Below are positions 1 to 7,279 of a stretch of DNA of 22,242 nucleotides, piece after piece. Source of the stretch: Bacteroidota bacterium (GTDB lineage Bacteria > Bacteroidota > Bacteroidia > Bacteroidales > Rikenellaceae); assembly GCA_023443765.1 (NCBI GenBank), contig JAEZTA010000108.1, forward strand, positions 1 to 22,242, given 5' to 3'. The notes under the pieces are model-generated. The model was not told the DNA's origin. It searched no databases and was given only the letters and a program-made list of their open reading frames with translations. How positions within the stretch are numbered: position 1 is the first letter of the stretch; every line of letters starts with the position of its first letter. The position numbers and the translations under genes are program-made.

Positions 1-1321
1 GCTGTTCGACCGTCCGGAGGATTACGCCCTCAAATACCTCGAAAGTAAATTCGCAAAGAAAAATCCCGTCGTGGCCGAAGCCAACAAGCTGGCCATCCAG
101 GCGGGCTATAATTACGCGGCCAACACCCACCAGTTCGCCAACAACTACACCGTAGCCCCGGCTCCGCGGGAGAAGGGCACGTACCGTTCGATCAACGGCA
201 ACGTAGCCACGGCGTGGGGACTGTGCGCCGCCGCCGAGAAAGCGGGGCTGCCGCTCTTCTGCGGTTCGTACCCCATCACTCCGGCCACGGTGATCCTCGA
301 AGAACTCGCCAAGCGCAAGGACCTCGGAGTGAAAACCGTGCAGGCCGAGGACGAGATCGCCGGCATCTGCACCGCCATCGGTGCGGCGTTTGCGGGCAAT
401 TTCGCCGTGACGACCACTTCGGGCCCCGGACTGTCGCTCAAGAGCGAGGCGCTGGGTCTGGCCGTGATGACCGAGCTGCCGCTGGTCGTGGTCGACGTAC
501 AGCGCGGAGGCCCCTCGACGGGTCTGCCGACCAAAACCGAGCAGAGCGACCTCTCGCAGGCGCTCTACGGCCGTAACGGCGAATGCCCGGTGATCGTCGT
601 GGCGGCATCGTCGCCCAGCGACTGCTTCCACTACGCATTCGAAGCCGGACGCCTCGCCATGGAGCACATGACGCCCGTCATCCTGCTGACCGACGGATTC
701 ATCGCCAACGGTTCGGAGCCGTGGCGCATTCCGCAGATGAAGGACTACCCCGCCATCTGCCCGCCGATCGTCGACGAAGCTCCCGAAGGCGGATTCATGC
801 CCTACGTGCGCAACGAAAAACTGGCCCGCGGCTGGGCGTTCCCCGGCAAGAAGGGGCTTGAGCACCGCGTCGGCGGTCTGGAGAAGGACTGCGTGAAGGG
901 CTGTATTTCGCACGATCCGGCCAACCACCAGAAGATGACCGACAACCGTTCCGCCAAGGTAGCCAAAGTCGCCGAGGACATTCCCGCACAGGGCGTCTGG
1001 GGCGATGCGGAGGGCGACCTGCTGGTCGTAGGCTGGGGAGGCACGCGCGGCCACCTGCAGAACGCCGTGGACGAGATGCGCAAGGAAGGCAAGAAAGTTT
1101 CGTTGTGCCACTTCAACTACATCAACCCACTGCCGAAGGGCGTGCGCGAGATTTTCGCGAAATTCGGGAAGATCGTGGTTTGCGAGCTGAACGAAGGCCA
1201 GTTCGCCAACTACCTGCGCCAGAACTTCCAGGAGTTCCGCTACGAACAATACAACAAGTGCGAGGGACTGCCCTTCACGGTTGTAGAGCTTAAAAAGAAA
1301 TTCGAATCCTTACTGAAGTAA
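1..1321 (+). CDS. korA: 2-oxoacid:ferredoxin oxidoreductase, alpha subunit (KorA), 5'-truncated by window edge
   Basis: Catalyses, with KorB, CoA-dependent oxidative decarboxylation of a 2-oxoacid (probably 2-oxoglutarate) with electrons going to ferredoxin, in the cytoplasm. The reading frame is open from base 2 with no start codon, so the gene begins outside the window; the GTG at 71 is an internal valine. The first residues (LFDRPEDYALKYLESKF) resemble the end of the gamma domain that Bacteroidetes fuse to the N-terminus of KorA. The alpha pyrimidine-binding domain then begins near YRSINGNVATAWGL and includes GSYPITPAT, TTSGPGLSLKSEALGLA and QRGGPSTGLPTKTEQSD, all typical of the family. 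The C-terminal domain ends near FTVVELKKKFESLL. It lies 2 nt upstream of korB, so the pair is surely cotranscribed. Substrate choice (2-oxoglutarate over pyruvate or a branched-chain acid) is inferred from family resemblance. Confidence 0.93.
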   Translation, partial: LFDRPEDYALKYLESKFAKKNPVVAEANKLAIQAGYNYAANTHQFANNYTVAPAPREKGTYRSINGNVATAWGLCAAAEKAGLPLFCGSYPITPATVILEELAKRKDLGVKTVQAEDEIAGICTAIGAAFAGNFAVTTTSGPGLSLKSEALGLAVMTELPLVVVDVQRGGPSTGLPTKTEQSDLSQALYGRNGECPVIVVAASSPSDCFHYAFEAGRLAMEHMTPVILLTDGFIANGSEPWRIPQMKDYPAICPPIVDEAPEGGFMPYVRNEKLARGWAFPGKKGLEHRVGGLEKDCVKGCISHDPANHQKMTDNRSAKVAKVAEDIPAQGVWGDAEGDLLVVGWGGTRGHLQNAVDEMRKEGKKVSLCHFNYINPLPKGVREIFAKFGKIVVCELNEGQFANYLRQNFQEFRYEQYNKCEGLPFTVVELKKKFESLLK

Positions 1322-1323
1322 CC

Positions 1324-2355
1324 ATGGCAGACTACAAATACACCCCTGCGGATTTCAAGAGCGACCAGGAGGTACGCTGGTGCCCCGGATGCGGCGACCA
1401 CGCCATCCTGAGCGCCGTGCAGCGCGCGCTGCCCGAAATAGCCGACGCGCTCGACACGCCCCACAACCTGTTTACGTTCGTGTCGGGCATCGGATGCTCA
1501 TCGCGTTTCATCTACTACATGAAGACCTACGGGTTCCACTCCGTGCACGGACGCGCCAATGCCATAGCGACGGGCGTCAAGACTGCAAACCCGCGCCTGA
1601 GCGTCTGGGTAACGACGGGCGACGGCGACTCGCTGGCCATCGGCGGCAACCACTTCATCCATGCCATCCGCCGCAACGTGGACCTCAACGTCATCCTGTT
1701 CAACAACGAGATTTACGGACTCACCAAAGGCCAGTATTCGCCCACGTCGAAGCTGGGCAAGATCACGAAGACTTCACCGTACGGAACGGTCGAAAAGCCG
1801 TTCAATCCCGGCGAGCTGGTGATCGGTTCGAAAGGCACGTTCTTCGCCCGGTCGATCGACATGGAGGTCGGGCTGTCGAAAGAGTGCATGGTCGCTGCGG
1901 CCAGGCACAAAGGCATGTCGGTGATCGAGGTCCTGCAAAACTGCGTGATCTTCAACGACAAGACCCACTACGCATTCGCGGCCGACAAGGCTACGCGCGC
2001 GGAGCACACCGTGACGCTGCGCCACGGCGAGAAGATGCTGTTCGGAGCCAACAACGAGAAGGGAATCGTCTTCGAGAACATGAAACTCAAGGTCGTGACC
2101 GTAGGCCAGGACGGCTACATGCTGGACAACGTGCTGACGCACGACGCCCACGAGCGTGACACGACGCTGCACACGATGCTTGCGGCCATGAAATACCCCG
2201 ACTATCCGGTGGCCCTGGGCGTGATTCGCGCTGTCGAGGACGACACGGTTTACGACCGCGCTGTGGAAAAGCAGGTCGAGGAGGTCAAGGCGGTCAGCAA
2301 GATTCACTGTGTGGACGACCTGCTCCGTTCGGGAGCTACGTGGGAGGTGGAATAA
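1324..2355 (+). CDS. korB: 2-oxoacid:ferredoxin oxidoreductase, beta subunit (KorB)
   Basis: The thiamine-diphosphate and iron-sulfur subunit that partners KorA. The 343-aa length is normal for the family. Cysteines at about residues 20 and 23 (WCPGCGDHAIL), 58 (SGIGCSSRF) and 207 (LQNCVIF) match the four ligands of the single [4Fe-4S] cluster known in this family. The ThDP/Mg site is visible as TTGDGDSLAIGG (residues 97-108), followed by NNEIYGLTKGQYSPTS. The ATG at 1324 lies 2 nt after the korA stop, which implies translational coupling. A strong hairpin terminator follows 18 nt after the stop. Nothing appears truncated or rearranged. Confidence 0.95.
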   Translation: MADYKYTPADFKSDQEVRWCPGCGDHAILSAVQRALPEIADALDTPHNLFTFVSGIGCSSRFIYYMKTYGFHSVHGRANAIATGVKTANPRLSVWVTTGDGDSLAIGGNHFIHAIRRNVDLNVILFNNEIYGLTKGQYSPTSKLGKITKTSPYGTVEKPFNPGELVIGSKGTFFARSIDMEVGLSKECMVAAARHKGMSVIEVLQNCVIFNDKTHYAFAADKATRAEHTVTLRHGEKMLFGANNEKGIVFENMKLKVVTVGQDGYMLDNVLTHDAHERDTTLHTMLAAMKYPDYPVALGVIRAVEDDTVYDRAVEKQVEEVKAVSKIHCVDDLLRSGATWEVE

Positions 2356-2373
2356 ACACCCGATACGTCGATG

Positions 2374-2412
2374 AAAAAAGCGTCGGAACCTTCGGGCTCC
2401 GACGCTTTTTTC
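2374..2412. terminator. Bidirectional intrinsic terminator between korB and the thioredoxin gene
   Basis: An A6 tract and GCGTCGGA pair with TCCGACGC and a T6 tract. The stem is capped by an inner CC-TTCG-GG tetraloop after one mismatch. The flanking A and T tracts give a U-run on both strands, fitting the convergent arrangement of korB (+) and the thioredoxin gene (-). Confidence 0.9.
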
Positions 2413-2452
2413 GTATTGCGGGCAGTGGCATTACACTTTGGCAGCCAGGTCG

Positions 2453-2902
2453 CTACTTTTTGTCGAGCAGCGTGCGGTCGATAATCCTGCGCATCTCTTC
2501 GATGTCCATGGCGCCGTTGGCATGCTGCGGCTCGCCGTTCATCGGGATAAAGACGAAGGTCGGGATACTGCGGACCTTAAACAACGCGGCGAGGCGCTTT
2601 TCCTTGTCGACATCCACTTTATAGACCCTTACGCGGCCTTCGTATTCCCCGGCCAGCGTCTCCATAACCGGGGACATCATCTTGCAGGGGCCGCACCACG
2701 TGGCGTAAAAATCAATGACGGCGGGCAGATCGCCTTTGTACTTCCATGTTTCGTTTGCGGAAAAGTCGAAGATCTGCGTCTTGAACTCCGCGGTCGTCAG
2801 TTCGATAGCTTTCATATTTTTCGGTTTTTGAGTGTCGTCGGAGCATTGTGCGGCAACGGGCAGGGCAATCAGTACGGCAGCCGCGAGAACGGCAGTTTTC
2901 AC
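2453..2902 (-). CDS. Exported thioredoxin-family protein
   Basis: A 149-aa thioredoxin-fold protein, probably a periplasmic thiol-disulfide oxidoreductase. Residues 1-19 form a signal peptide (MKTAVLAAAVLIALPVAAQ). The cysteine at 20 is preceded by Q, a poor lipobox, so type I secretion is about as likely as lipidation. The active site is WCGPC (residues 69-73) within VIDFYATWCGPCKMMSPV, and the cis-proline is P114 in RSIPTFVFI. The start is GTG at 2902, chosen because it gives a full signal peptide. An internal ATG at 2815 (MKAIELTTAEF) would give a cytoplasmic form of about 120 aa covering the whole fold. The GTG overlaps the stop of a short upstream frame (GTGA). The gene stands alone, and its 3' end meets the shared terminator at 2374-2412. 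Confidence 0.88.
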   Translation of the reverse strand: MKTAVLAAAVLIALPVAAQCSDDTQKPKNMKAIELTTAEFKTQIFDFSANETWKYKGDLPAVIDFYATWCGPCKMMSPVMETLAGEYEGRVRVYKVDVDKEKRLAALFKVRSIPTFVFIPMNGEPQHANGAMDIEEMRRIIDRTLLDKK

Positions 2903-2952
2903 GGTCGCCAGGGATTCGGCATTCCGGGATTCGGGTCTTTTCTCTTTTTCAT
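2899..2952 (-). CDS. Possible 17-aa leader peptide overlapping the thioredoxin start
   Basis: An ATG at 2952 opens a 17-codon frame (MKKRKDPNPGMPNPWRP) whose TGA overlaps the GTG start of the thioredoxin gene by 4 nt. This is the classic layout for translational coupling. The peptide is proline-rich and basic and resembles nothing I recognise. It could be a real coupling or leader ORF, or chance. Apart from this frame I see no convincing gene between 2903 and the tRNA promoter at about 3154. Confidence 0.25.
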   Translation of the reverse strand: MKKRKDPNPGMPNPWRP

Positions 2953-3153
2953 AATCGTGTCGGTTTTTGTACAGTGCAAAGATCGTGACCGAATGCTATT
3001 CAGAAAATAGCCAAACCGCCGGAAAGATTGGCAATATTTCCTTTGCCGCCCTTTGCGGCATTCCGGGGCGCTCTCGCGGAGCCGACACAAGATGTTTCTG
3101 GGTGGCTTTTTCGAAAAAAATTCAATAACAAAACAGATTTTCGGGGCTAAAAA

Positions 3154-3184
3154 TTGTGGAAATAAAAAAATCCGATTATCTTTG
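3154..3184 (+). promoter_or_regulatory. Bacteroidetes-type promoter of tRNA-Ala
   Basis: A TATCTTTG box at 3177-3184 matches the Bacteroidetes -7 consensus TAnnTTTG exactly. A TTG at 3154-3156, 20 nt upstream, fits the -33 element. Transcription would start about 7 nt downstream, just before the tRNA at 3197. Confidence 0.8.
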
Positions 3185-3196
3185 CACCCACAACAA

Positions 3197-3270
<74 letters not shown>

Positions 3271-3282
3271 CCCATTGAATCG

Positions 3283-3317
3283 AGGAGTTGCAGAACAAAT
3301 GCAACTCCTTATTTTTT
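3283..3317 (+). terminator. First terminator after tRNA-Ala
   Basis: A 9-bp perfect stem AGGAGTTGC/GCAACTCCT with a 9-nt loop is followed by TATTTTTT. It lies 12 nt after the tRNA, on the correct strand for it. Confidence 0.8.
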
Positions 3318-3332
3318 GCATCGGAATTGAGC

Positions 3333-3372
3333 AAACCACCCCAAAACCATATCTGGTTTTGGGGTGGTTTTT
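3333..3372. terminator. Second strong hairpin terminator between tRNA-Ala and the PUL operon
   Basis: A 17-bp perfect stem (3333-3349 with 3354-3370) with a 4-nt TATC loop ends in five T on the + strand. The PUL operon arrives on the other strand and stops at 3422, so the hairpin probably serves as its 3' end too, although the - strand U-run is weak. Confidence 0.8.
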
Positions 3373-3421
3373 GTTGGAGCAATCCGGTACGACCGGGTAA
3401 CGCCGTCACCGGCCGGAAGGT

Positions 3422-4678
3422 TTAAATGTAATCGATCTTAACCTCCTCGGGCAATGCCAGAATCTTGTTTTGCAGGATCGCCTCGTCGCCCAGCAGGCAG
3501 AAGATCGACGCATAGTAAGCCTCTTCGAGGACATTGGGCGGCTGTGTATTCGTAAGGACACTATGGCAGAAGGCCTGGAGCATCTCAACCGAGCCGTCGC
3601 CTCCGACCGCCTCGGGCATAATTGCAACACCCGGATCGGCCGAAGCGCTCTCCGCCGACCAACTCGTGCCCGCAAAGACCGAATTGCTGAAAACGCCCTG
3701 CTCAATCTCTCCGAGCAACTGGCGGATGCCACTCCGCTTGCGGGGATTTTCGGCATAGAGGCGCCCGTTGGCCAGGTCGACGGTTCCCTCCTTGCAGAGG
3801 ATCTGCTCGCCCATGCCGAAGTGCTTGTTGGCAATCACCGATTCGAAGGTCATGTTGACCCCGTTGGGGAAGGTATAGATCGTGCTCACGCTGTCGAACA
3901 CCTCGCGGCCGTCCTTCCAGTAGACGATGTTGCCCGTACCCATGACCTGTGTGGGGAGCATCCCCATGGCCCACGTTCCGTTCTGCAACTGGTGGCAAGC
4001 CAGCTCGGTCATCAGTCCGCGGGAATACTCGCGGTAGAGCCGCCAGTTGATATGCCGTTCCAACTCGGGCGAAGGGACCGTCCGGCGCCAGTCGTTGTTG
4101 CGGAACCAGTAGTTGCGCACATTCACCACCGGACCCAGTTCGCCCTTGCGGATGGACTCCATGATCCGGATGTACTTGGGGTCGAACAACCGCTGCTGCC
4201 CCACGAAGAAGATTTTGCCCGACGCCCGGCCCTGCCGGTACATGTCGAGGCACTCCTCCATGGTATAAGCCATGGCCTTTTCGCAGAGCACGTGTTTTCC
4301 CGCTCCGAAGGCATCGAGCGTCACCCGATAATGCAGGTGCAGCGGCACGGCGATGATGACGGCATCGACCTCTGCATCCTCCAGCAAGCGGCGGTAGTCG
4401 TCATAACGTTTTGCCCCGGGAGCGATCCCCGACGCCTGATCGAGGTTGTGCGGATAGTTGTCGCAGAGGGCCGTGATCTCGGCATTGACGACCGACAACA
4501 GGTTGTGCATGTGGTACTGCCCGCGCGACCCGGTGCCGATGATGCCGAACCGCACGCGGCCGCCCTTGATCTCCTCCTGCCCCGCAGCGGTGCACCCCTT
4601 CAGCCAGGGAACAGCCGACAGCGCAATTCCGGCAGCCCCCAGCGTGCCGATTCGTTTCATAAATTCTCTTCTGTCCAT
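3422..4678 (-). CDS. Tat-exported Gfo/Idh/MocA-family oxidoreductase (second copy, EKA variant)
   Basis: A 418-aa NAD(P)-dependent sugar or glycoside oxidoreductase of the Gfo/Idh/MocA superfamily. The N-terminus is a Tat signal (DRREFMKR, then a hydrophobic stretch) ending at C29 in WLKGC, so it may be a Tat-exported lipoprotein. The Rossmann glycine motif is GIIGTGSRG (residues 45-53). The usual EKP motif reads CEKAMAYT (residues 132-139): the catalytic lysine is kept and the proline is replaced by alanine. Asp and His residues around NDWRR and TELACHQ are active-site candidates. Its start overlaps the ApbE-like gene by 22 nt, and it is the last gene of the operon. Tat export suggests the cofactor is bound before translocation. 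Related proteins oxidise glycosides to 3-keto forms; GH109 glycosidases share the fold, so hydrolase activity cannot be excluded. The substrate is unknown. Confidence 0.85.
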   Translation of the reverse strand: MDRREFMKRIGTLGAAGIALSAVPWLKGCTAAGQEEIKGGRVRFGIIGTGSRGQYHMHNLLSVVNAEITALCDNYPHNLDQASGIAPGAKRYDDYRRLLEDAEVDAVIIAVPLHLHYRVTLDAFGAGKHVLCEKAMAYTMEECLDMYRQGRASGKIFFVGQQRLFDPKYIRIMESIRKGELGPVVNVRNYWFRNNDWRRTVPSPELERHINWRLYREYSRGLMTELACHQLQNGTWAMGMLPTQVMGTGNIVYWKDGREVFDSVSTIYTFPNGVNMTFESVIANKHFGMGEQILCKEGTVDLANGRLYAENPRKRSGIRQLLGEIEQGVFSNSVFAGTSWSAESASADPGVAIMPEAVGGDGSVEMLQAFCHSVLTNTQPPNVLEEAYYASIFCLLGDEAILQNKILALPEEVKIDYI

Positions 4679-5493
4679 GATTCCGTATCTTGCTTTATTT
4701 CTGTATAGCGATACCCTTCAAATTCCGCGGCTATCCCCTGTCGGGCCTCACGGGGTGCGGCATAAAGTGCCGTGGAGAGTATTTCGCAGACCAAGGCCGA
4801 GCGGCCTTCCACCGCGATAATGCCGCCCTCCGACACCATCCGGCGGCTGTTCGGATCGACGATATGCGCCTGCCCGTCGGGCCTCAGCCCCGAGAACGAG
4901 AGCGAAGCCCCTTTCAGGCGGAACGGCGCCCCGCCGGCTGTCGCTGCAACCGGCCAGCAATCCCCGAAAGGATGCGTGCCGAGAGCCGTCACGGAACTGT
5001 CCCCGAAGTTGACGAGGGCATTCACAACGCCGGCGTCGGCCAGCAGTTTCTTCACCCGGTCGAGCGCATAGCCCTTGCCGAAGCCGCCCGCGTCGAGCAC
5101 GACGCCCTCCCCGGCCAGCGTAACGCTCCGCGTCGCAGGGTCGAGGCGGTAGGCCGGGATGATCCGGCGCTCCGAAAGGACTGCGATGTCGAAATAGCCT
5201 CCTGTGCTCTGGCGGAACACCTCGCAGAGTTGCAGGATGACGAACGCTTCCTCGTTCAGTGTGACCGCTTCCCGCCCCTGCGAAGCGTTGATCTTCGCAA
5301 AGAGGCTCCCGTCGTCGTGCCGGTTCAGCGTCCCGTCGAGCGTCCGCACCAGCCCTTCGACTTCCTCCGACAGTCGCCGGGCCTCGGATTCGCCGACACC
5401 CGTCAGCACCGTTTCCAGAACGGTGTGCATCACATCGAACGTGGCATAAGCCACCGGAACCTGCGGATTTTTGGCGCTGTAAACGAACTCCAT
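4657..5493 (-). CDS. ApbE-like FAD:protein FMN transferase, leaderless and divergent
   Basis: A 278-aa protein of the ApbE family, whose members attach FMN covalently to Thr/Ser of target flavoproteins. Family landmarks are STGGYFDIA (96-104), LDAGGFGKGYALD (133-145), VNFGDSS (161-167) and HIVDP (210-214). Three points are unusual. There is no signal peptide or lipobox, whereas most ApbE proteins are exported. The usual GG dipeptide reads GD. The Mg-ligand Asp of the usual ADAxxTA motif appears to be Glu (CEILSTA, E237). The start follows the 75-aa membrane-protein stop by 3 nt, and the end overlaps the downstream oxidoreductase by 22 nt. I see no flavinylation target motif (S/T-GA-T/S) in its neighbours, so the target is elsewhere or the protein has another flavin role. 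Family assignment is good; transferase activity is less certain. Confidence 0.8.
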   Translation of the reverse strand: MEFVYSAKNPQVPVAYATFDVMHTVLETVLTGVGESEARRLSEEVEGLVRTLDGTLNRHDDGSLFAKINASQGREAVTLNEEAFVILQLCEVFRQSTGGYFDIAVLSERRIIPAYRLDPATRSVTLAGEGVVLDAGGFGKGYALDRVKKLLADAGVVNALVNFGDSSVTALGTHPFGDCWPVAATAGGAPFRLKGASLSFSGLRPDGQAHIVDPNSRRMVSEGGIIAVEGRSALVCEILSTALYAAPREARQGIAAEFEGYRYTEIKQDTESWTEENL

Positions 5494-5496
5494 GGC

Positions 5497-5724
5497 CTAC
5501 CTCCTGCGCCGGAACAACCGCACCACGAGCCGGACCAGCCACACGAGCAGGTAGAGCACGGCGGTAATGCACACGACATAACCGATCTGAGAAAACAGCT
5601 CGGACCAATGCGTGTGGTAGCGGACGATGGCGTAGACGTTGATCAGGCAGGCGGCCACGAAACAGCCGAGGATCAGGCCGAGTTCCAGTCGTTTCGCCCG
5701 CGCCGTTATTACCGTATCTTTCAT
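5497..5724 (-). CDS. Small two-helix inner-membrane protein, function unknown
   Basis: A 75-aa protein with two predicted membrane helices, about residues 14-34 (LELGLILGCFVAACLINVYAI) and 46-69 (IGYVVCITAVLYLLVWLV and following). The C-terminus is strongly basic (RLFRRRR). The positive-inside rule places both termini in the cytoplasm and the short YHTHWSELFSQ loop in the periplasm. I do not recognise the family. It sits 3 nt upstream of the ApbE-like gene, so the two are translationally linked and may act together, for example as a membrane anchor or electron-transfer partner (inference). Two loop histidines could bind a metal or heme, but two is too few to argue it. Confidence 0.7.
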   Translation of the reverse strand: MKDTVITARAKRLELGLILGCFVAACLINVYAIVRYHTHWSELFSQIGYVVCITAVLYLLVWLVRLVVRLFRRRR

Positions 5725-5746
5725 TGATAGCTTGATTTAAACCGAA

Positions 5747-5778
5747 CGCCACCCGACCGTCGAAACAGCCGGGTGGCG
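5747..5778 (-). terminator. Intra-operon hairpin, possible attenuator
   Basis: A 9-bp perfect GC-rich stem (CGCCACCCG/CGGGTGGCG) with a 14-nt loop begins 7 nt after the stop of the first oxidoreductase, inside the largest gap of the operon. The tract after it is T-poor on the transcribed strand, so it is better read as a partial terminator or mRNA-stabilising hairpin than a full stop. Confidence 0.45.
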
Positions 5779-5785
5779 CAACCGG

Positions 5786-7240
5786 TTACAGTTCGTAGAA
5801 CTCCTCCCAGCCGCGGCGGGGAACAGCTCCCCAGAGCAGTTGGTTGGCCAGCGGATTGTTGGTGATCTGTTTCGTTTCGCGGTCGAAAACGATCTTCTGC
5901 CCGGTCCATTGGCTGACGACACCCAGGCAGAAAACCTGACTCAGCGGCCCCGAAACGGAGAAAGGCGAGCGGGTATGCTCCTTACCCATGACCGACAACA
6001 AGAAGTTGGCATAGTGGTTCGACGTGGTTTTGGGAACCTCGGGAAGACGCCCCGCCATCTCCTTCGCCCGCTCTTCGGGAATGATCGAAAGCGTGCTCGC
6101 ATGCGAACCTCCCTTGAAGGTCAGCGTCTCGGAGTAAATCTCCTTGCCGGGGTTGAGTTTCGCAGGCTGGATCTTGCCGCCGGCGACCGTCGGGATGTTC
6201 GGGTCGATCTCCGACACTCCGTAGCCGTCGGGCACCGAAGGAATGTTATCCAGACCGTCGTACCACGTGATGTCCAGCGCGGGCATCTGCTTACGTTCGG
6301 GGAAATGGAAGACCAGCGTCGACGACATGGGATAGAAGAAGGGATTGTGTCCCTTGAGGTACGTAGGATTGACCTCCGTGGGAAGGCCCAGTTCGAGGAA
6401 TTCGTGCACCGTGTCGAGGATGTGCGCGCCCCAGTCGCCGAGGACGCCCATACCGAAATCGTACCAGCAGCGCCACTGCCCCTTGTGATAGTCGTGGTTG
6501 TAAGCGTGCTCGTGCGCCGCGCAGAGCCACGTCTCCCAGTCCAGCGTTCCCGGAACGGGTTCGCCCTTGGGATAGCTCGCCATCTTCGGGTCCCAGCCGT
6601 GCCAGCGGCGCGGGTTGTTCATGTGGGCCGTAACAGCGGTCACATCCTTGATAATCCCGGCGTCCTTCCACGCCTTGAACTGGAAATAGTTAGCCTCCGA
6701 GTGCCCCTGGTTACCCATCTGGGTCACGACACCGTATTTCTTCTCGGCCTCCATCAGCAGTTCGCACTCGTAGAATGTGCGGGCCAGCGGCTTCTCCACA
6801 TAAACGTGGATACCTTCGCGCATAGCGGCCATACAGATCGGGAAGTGGCTGTGGTCGGGCGTCGCCACCATTACGGCGTCGATCTTACCGGCCATCTCGC
6901 TGAACAACTTCCGGAAATCGCGGTATTTCGGCACCCCGGGGAACATCGCCTCGATCTCCTGCGTATGCTTCGCACCCATGTCCACGTCGCAGAGAGCCAC
7001 AACGTTGCAAAGGCCCGTCTTATGAAGTTCCTTCGACACTTCGGCACCGCGATTGCCGATTCCGATCAACGCAATGTCGACCTTTTCGTTAGCTCCCACC
7101 GCCTTCGGCGGGGCGACTTTTTTACCTGCGGCTCTATCCCCGATACTGCCGCCCATGAGCAGCGAGGGAACCATCGCGGCGCCTCCGATGAGGGCCGTAT
7201 TCTGCAGGAAACTCCTGCGCGACATCTTCTTGTCTGACAT
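5786..7240 (-). CDS. Tat-exported Gfo/Idh/MocA-family oxidoreductase (first copy)
   Basis: A 484-aa periplasmic NAD(P)-binding oxidoreductase with a clear Tat signal (SRRSFLQNTALIGG, residues 7-20). The Rossmann motif is IALIGIGNRG (56-65), and the catalytic EKP motif is YVEKPLA (147-153). The C-terminal domain has MNNPRRWHGWDP and a His-rich segment around HEHAYNHDYHKGQWR. It is longer than its paralogue at 3422-4678 and not a recent copy of it. It directly follows the DUF1080 gene (39-nt gap), the combination known from pathways that oxidise a sugar at C3 and then cleave the glycosidic bond by elimination. GH109 N-acetylgalactosaminidases, also NAD-dependent with this fold, are the main alternative; I cannot settle that by reading. 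Tat export argues that NAD is bound before secretion. Confidence 0.87.
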   Translation of the reverse strand: MSDKKMSRRSFLQNTALIGGAAMVPSLLMGGSIGDRAAGKKVAPPKAVGANEKVDIALIGIGNRGAEVSKELHKTGLCNVVALCDVDMGAKHTQEIEAMFPGVPKYRDFRKLFSEMAGKIDAVMVATPDHSHFPICMAAMREGIHVYVEKPLARTFYECELLMEAEKKYGVVTQMGNQGHSEANYFQFKAWKDAGIIKDVTAVTAHMNNPRRWHGWDPKMASYPKGEPVPGTLDWETWLCAAHEHAYNHDYHKGQWRCWYDFGMGVLGDWGAHILDTVHEFLELGLPTEVNPTYLKGHNPFFYPMSSTLVFHFPERKQMPALDITWYDGLDNIPSVPDGYGVSEIDPNIPTVAGGKIQPAKLNPGKEIYSETLTFKGGSHASTLSIIPEERAKEMAGRLPEVPKTTSNHYANFLLSVMGKEHTRSPFSVSGPLSQVFCLGVVSQWTGQKIVFDRETKQITNNPLANQLLWGAVPRRGWEEFYEL

Positions 7241-7279
7241 CGTTCTCTTATTTTTTACGGTTACGCTCCGGATGGGGCT

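Noticed and set aside
3470..4708. A 412-codon + strand frame opposite the second Gfo/Idh gene, and similar frames at 4690-5727, 5840-7237 and 7328-8596
   Set aside because: All are antisense shadows of well-supported genes, with Arg/His/Val-rich sequence typical of such frames.
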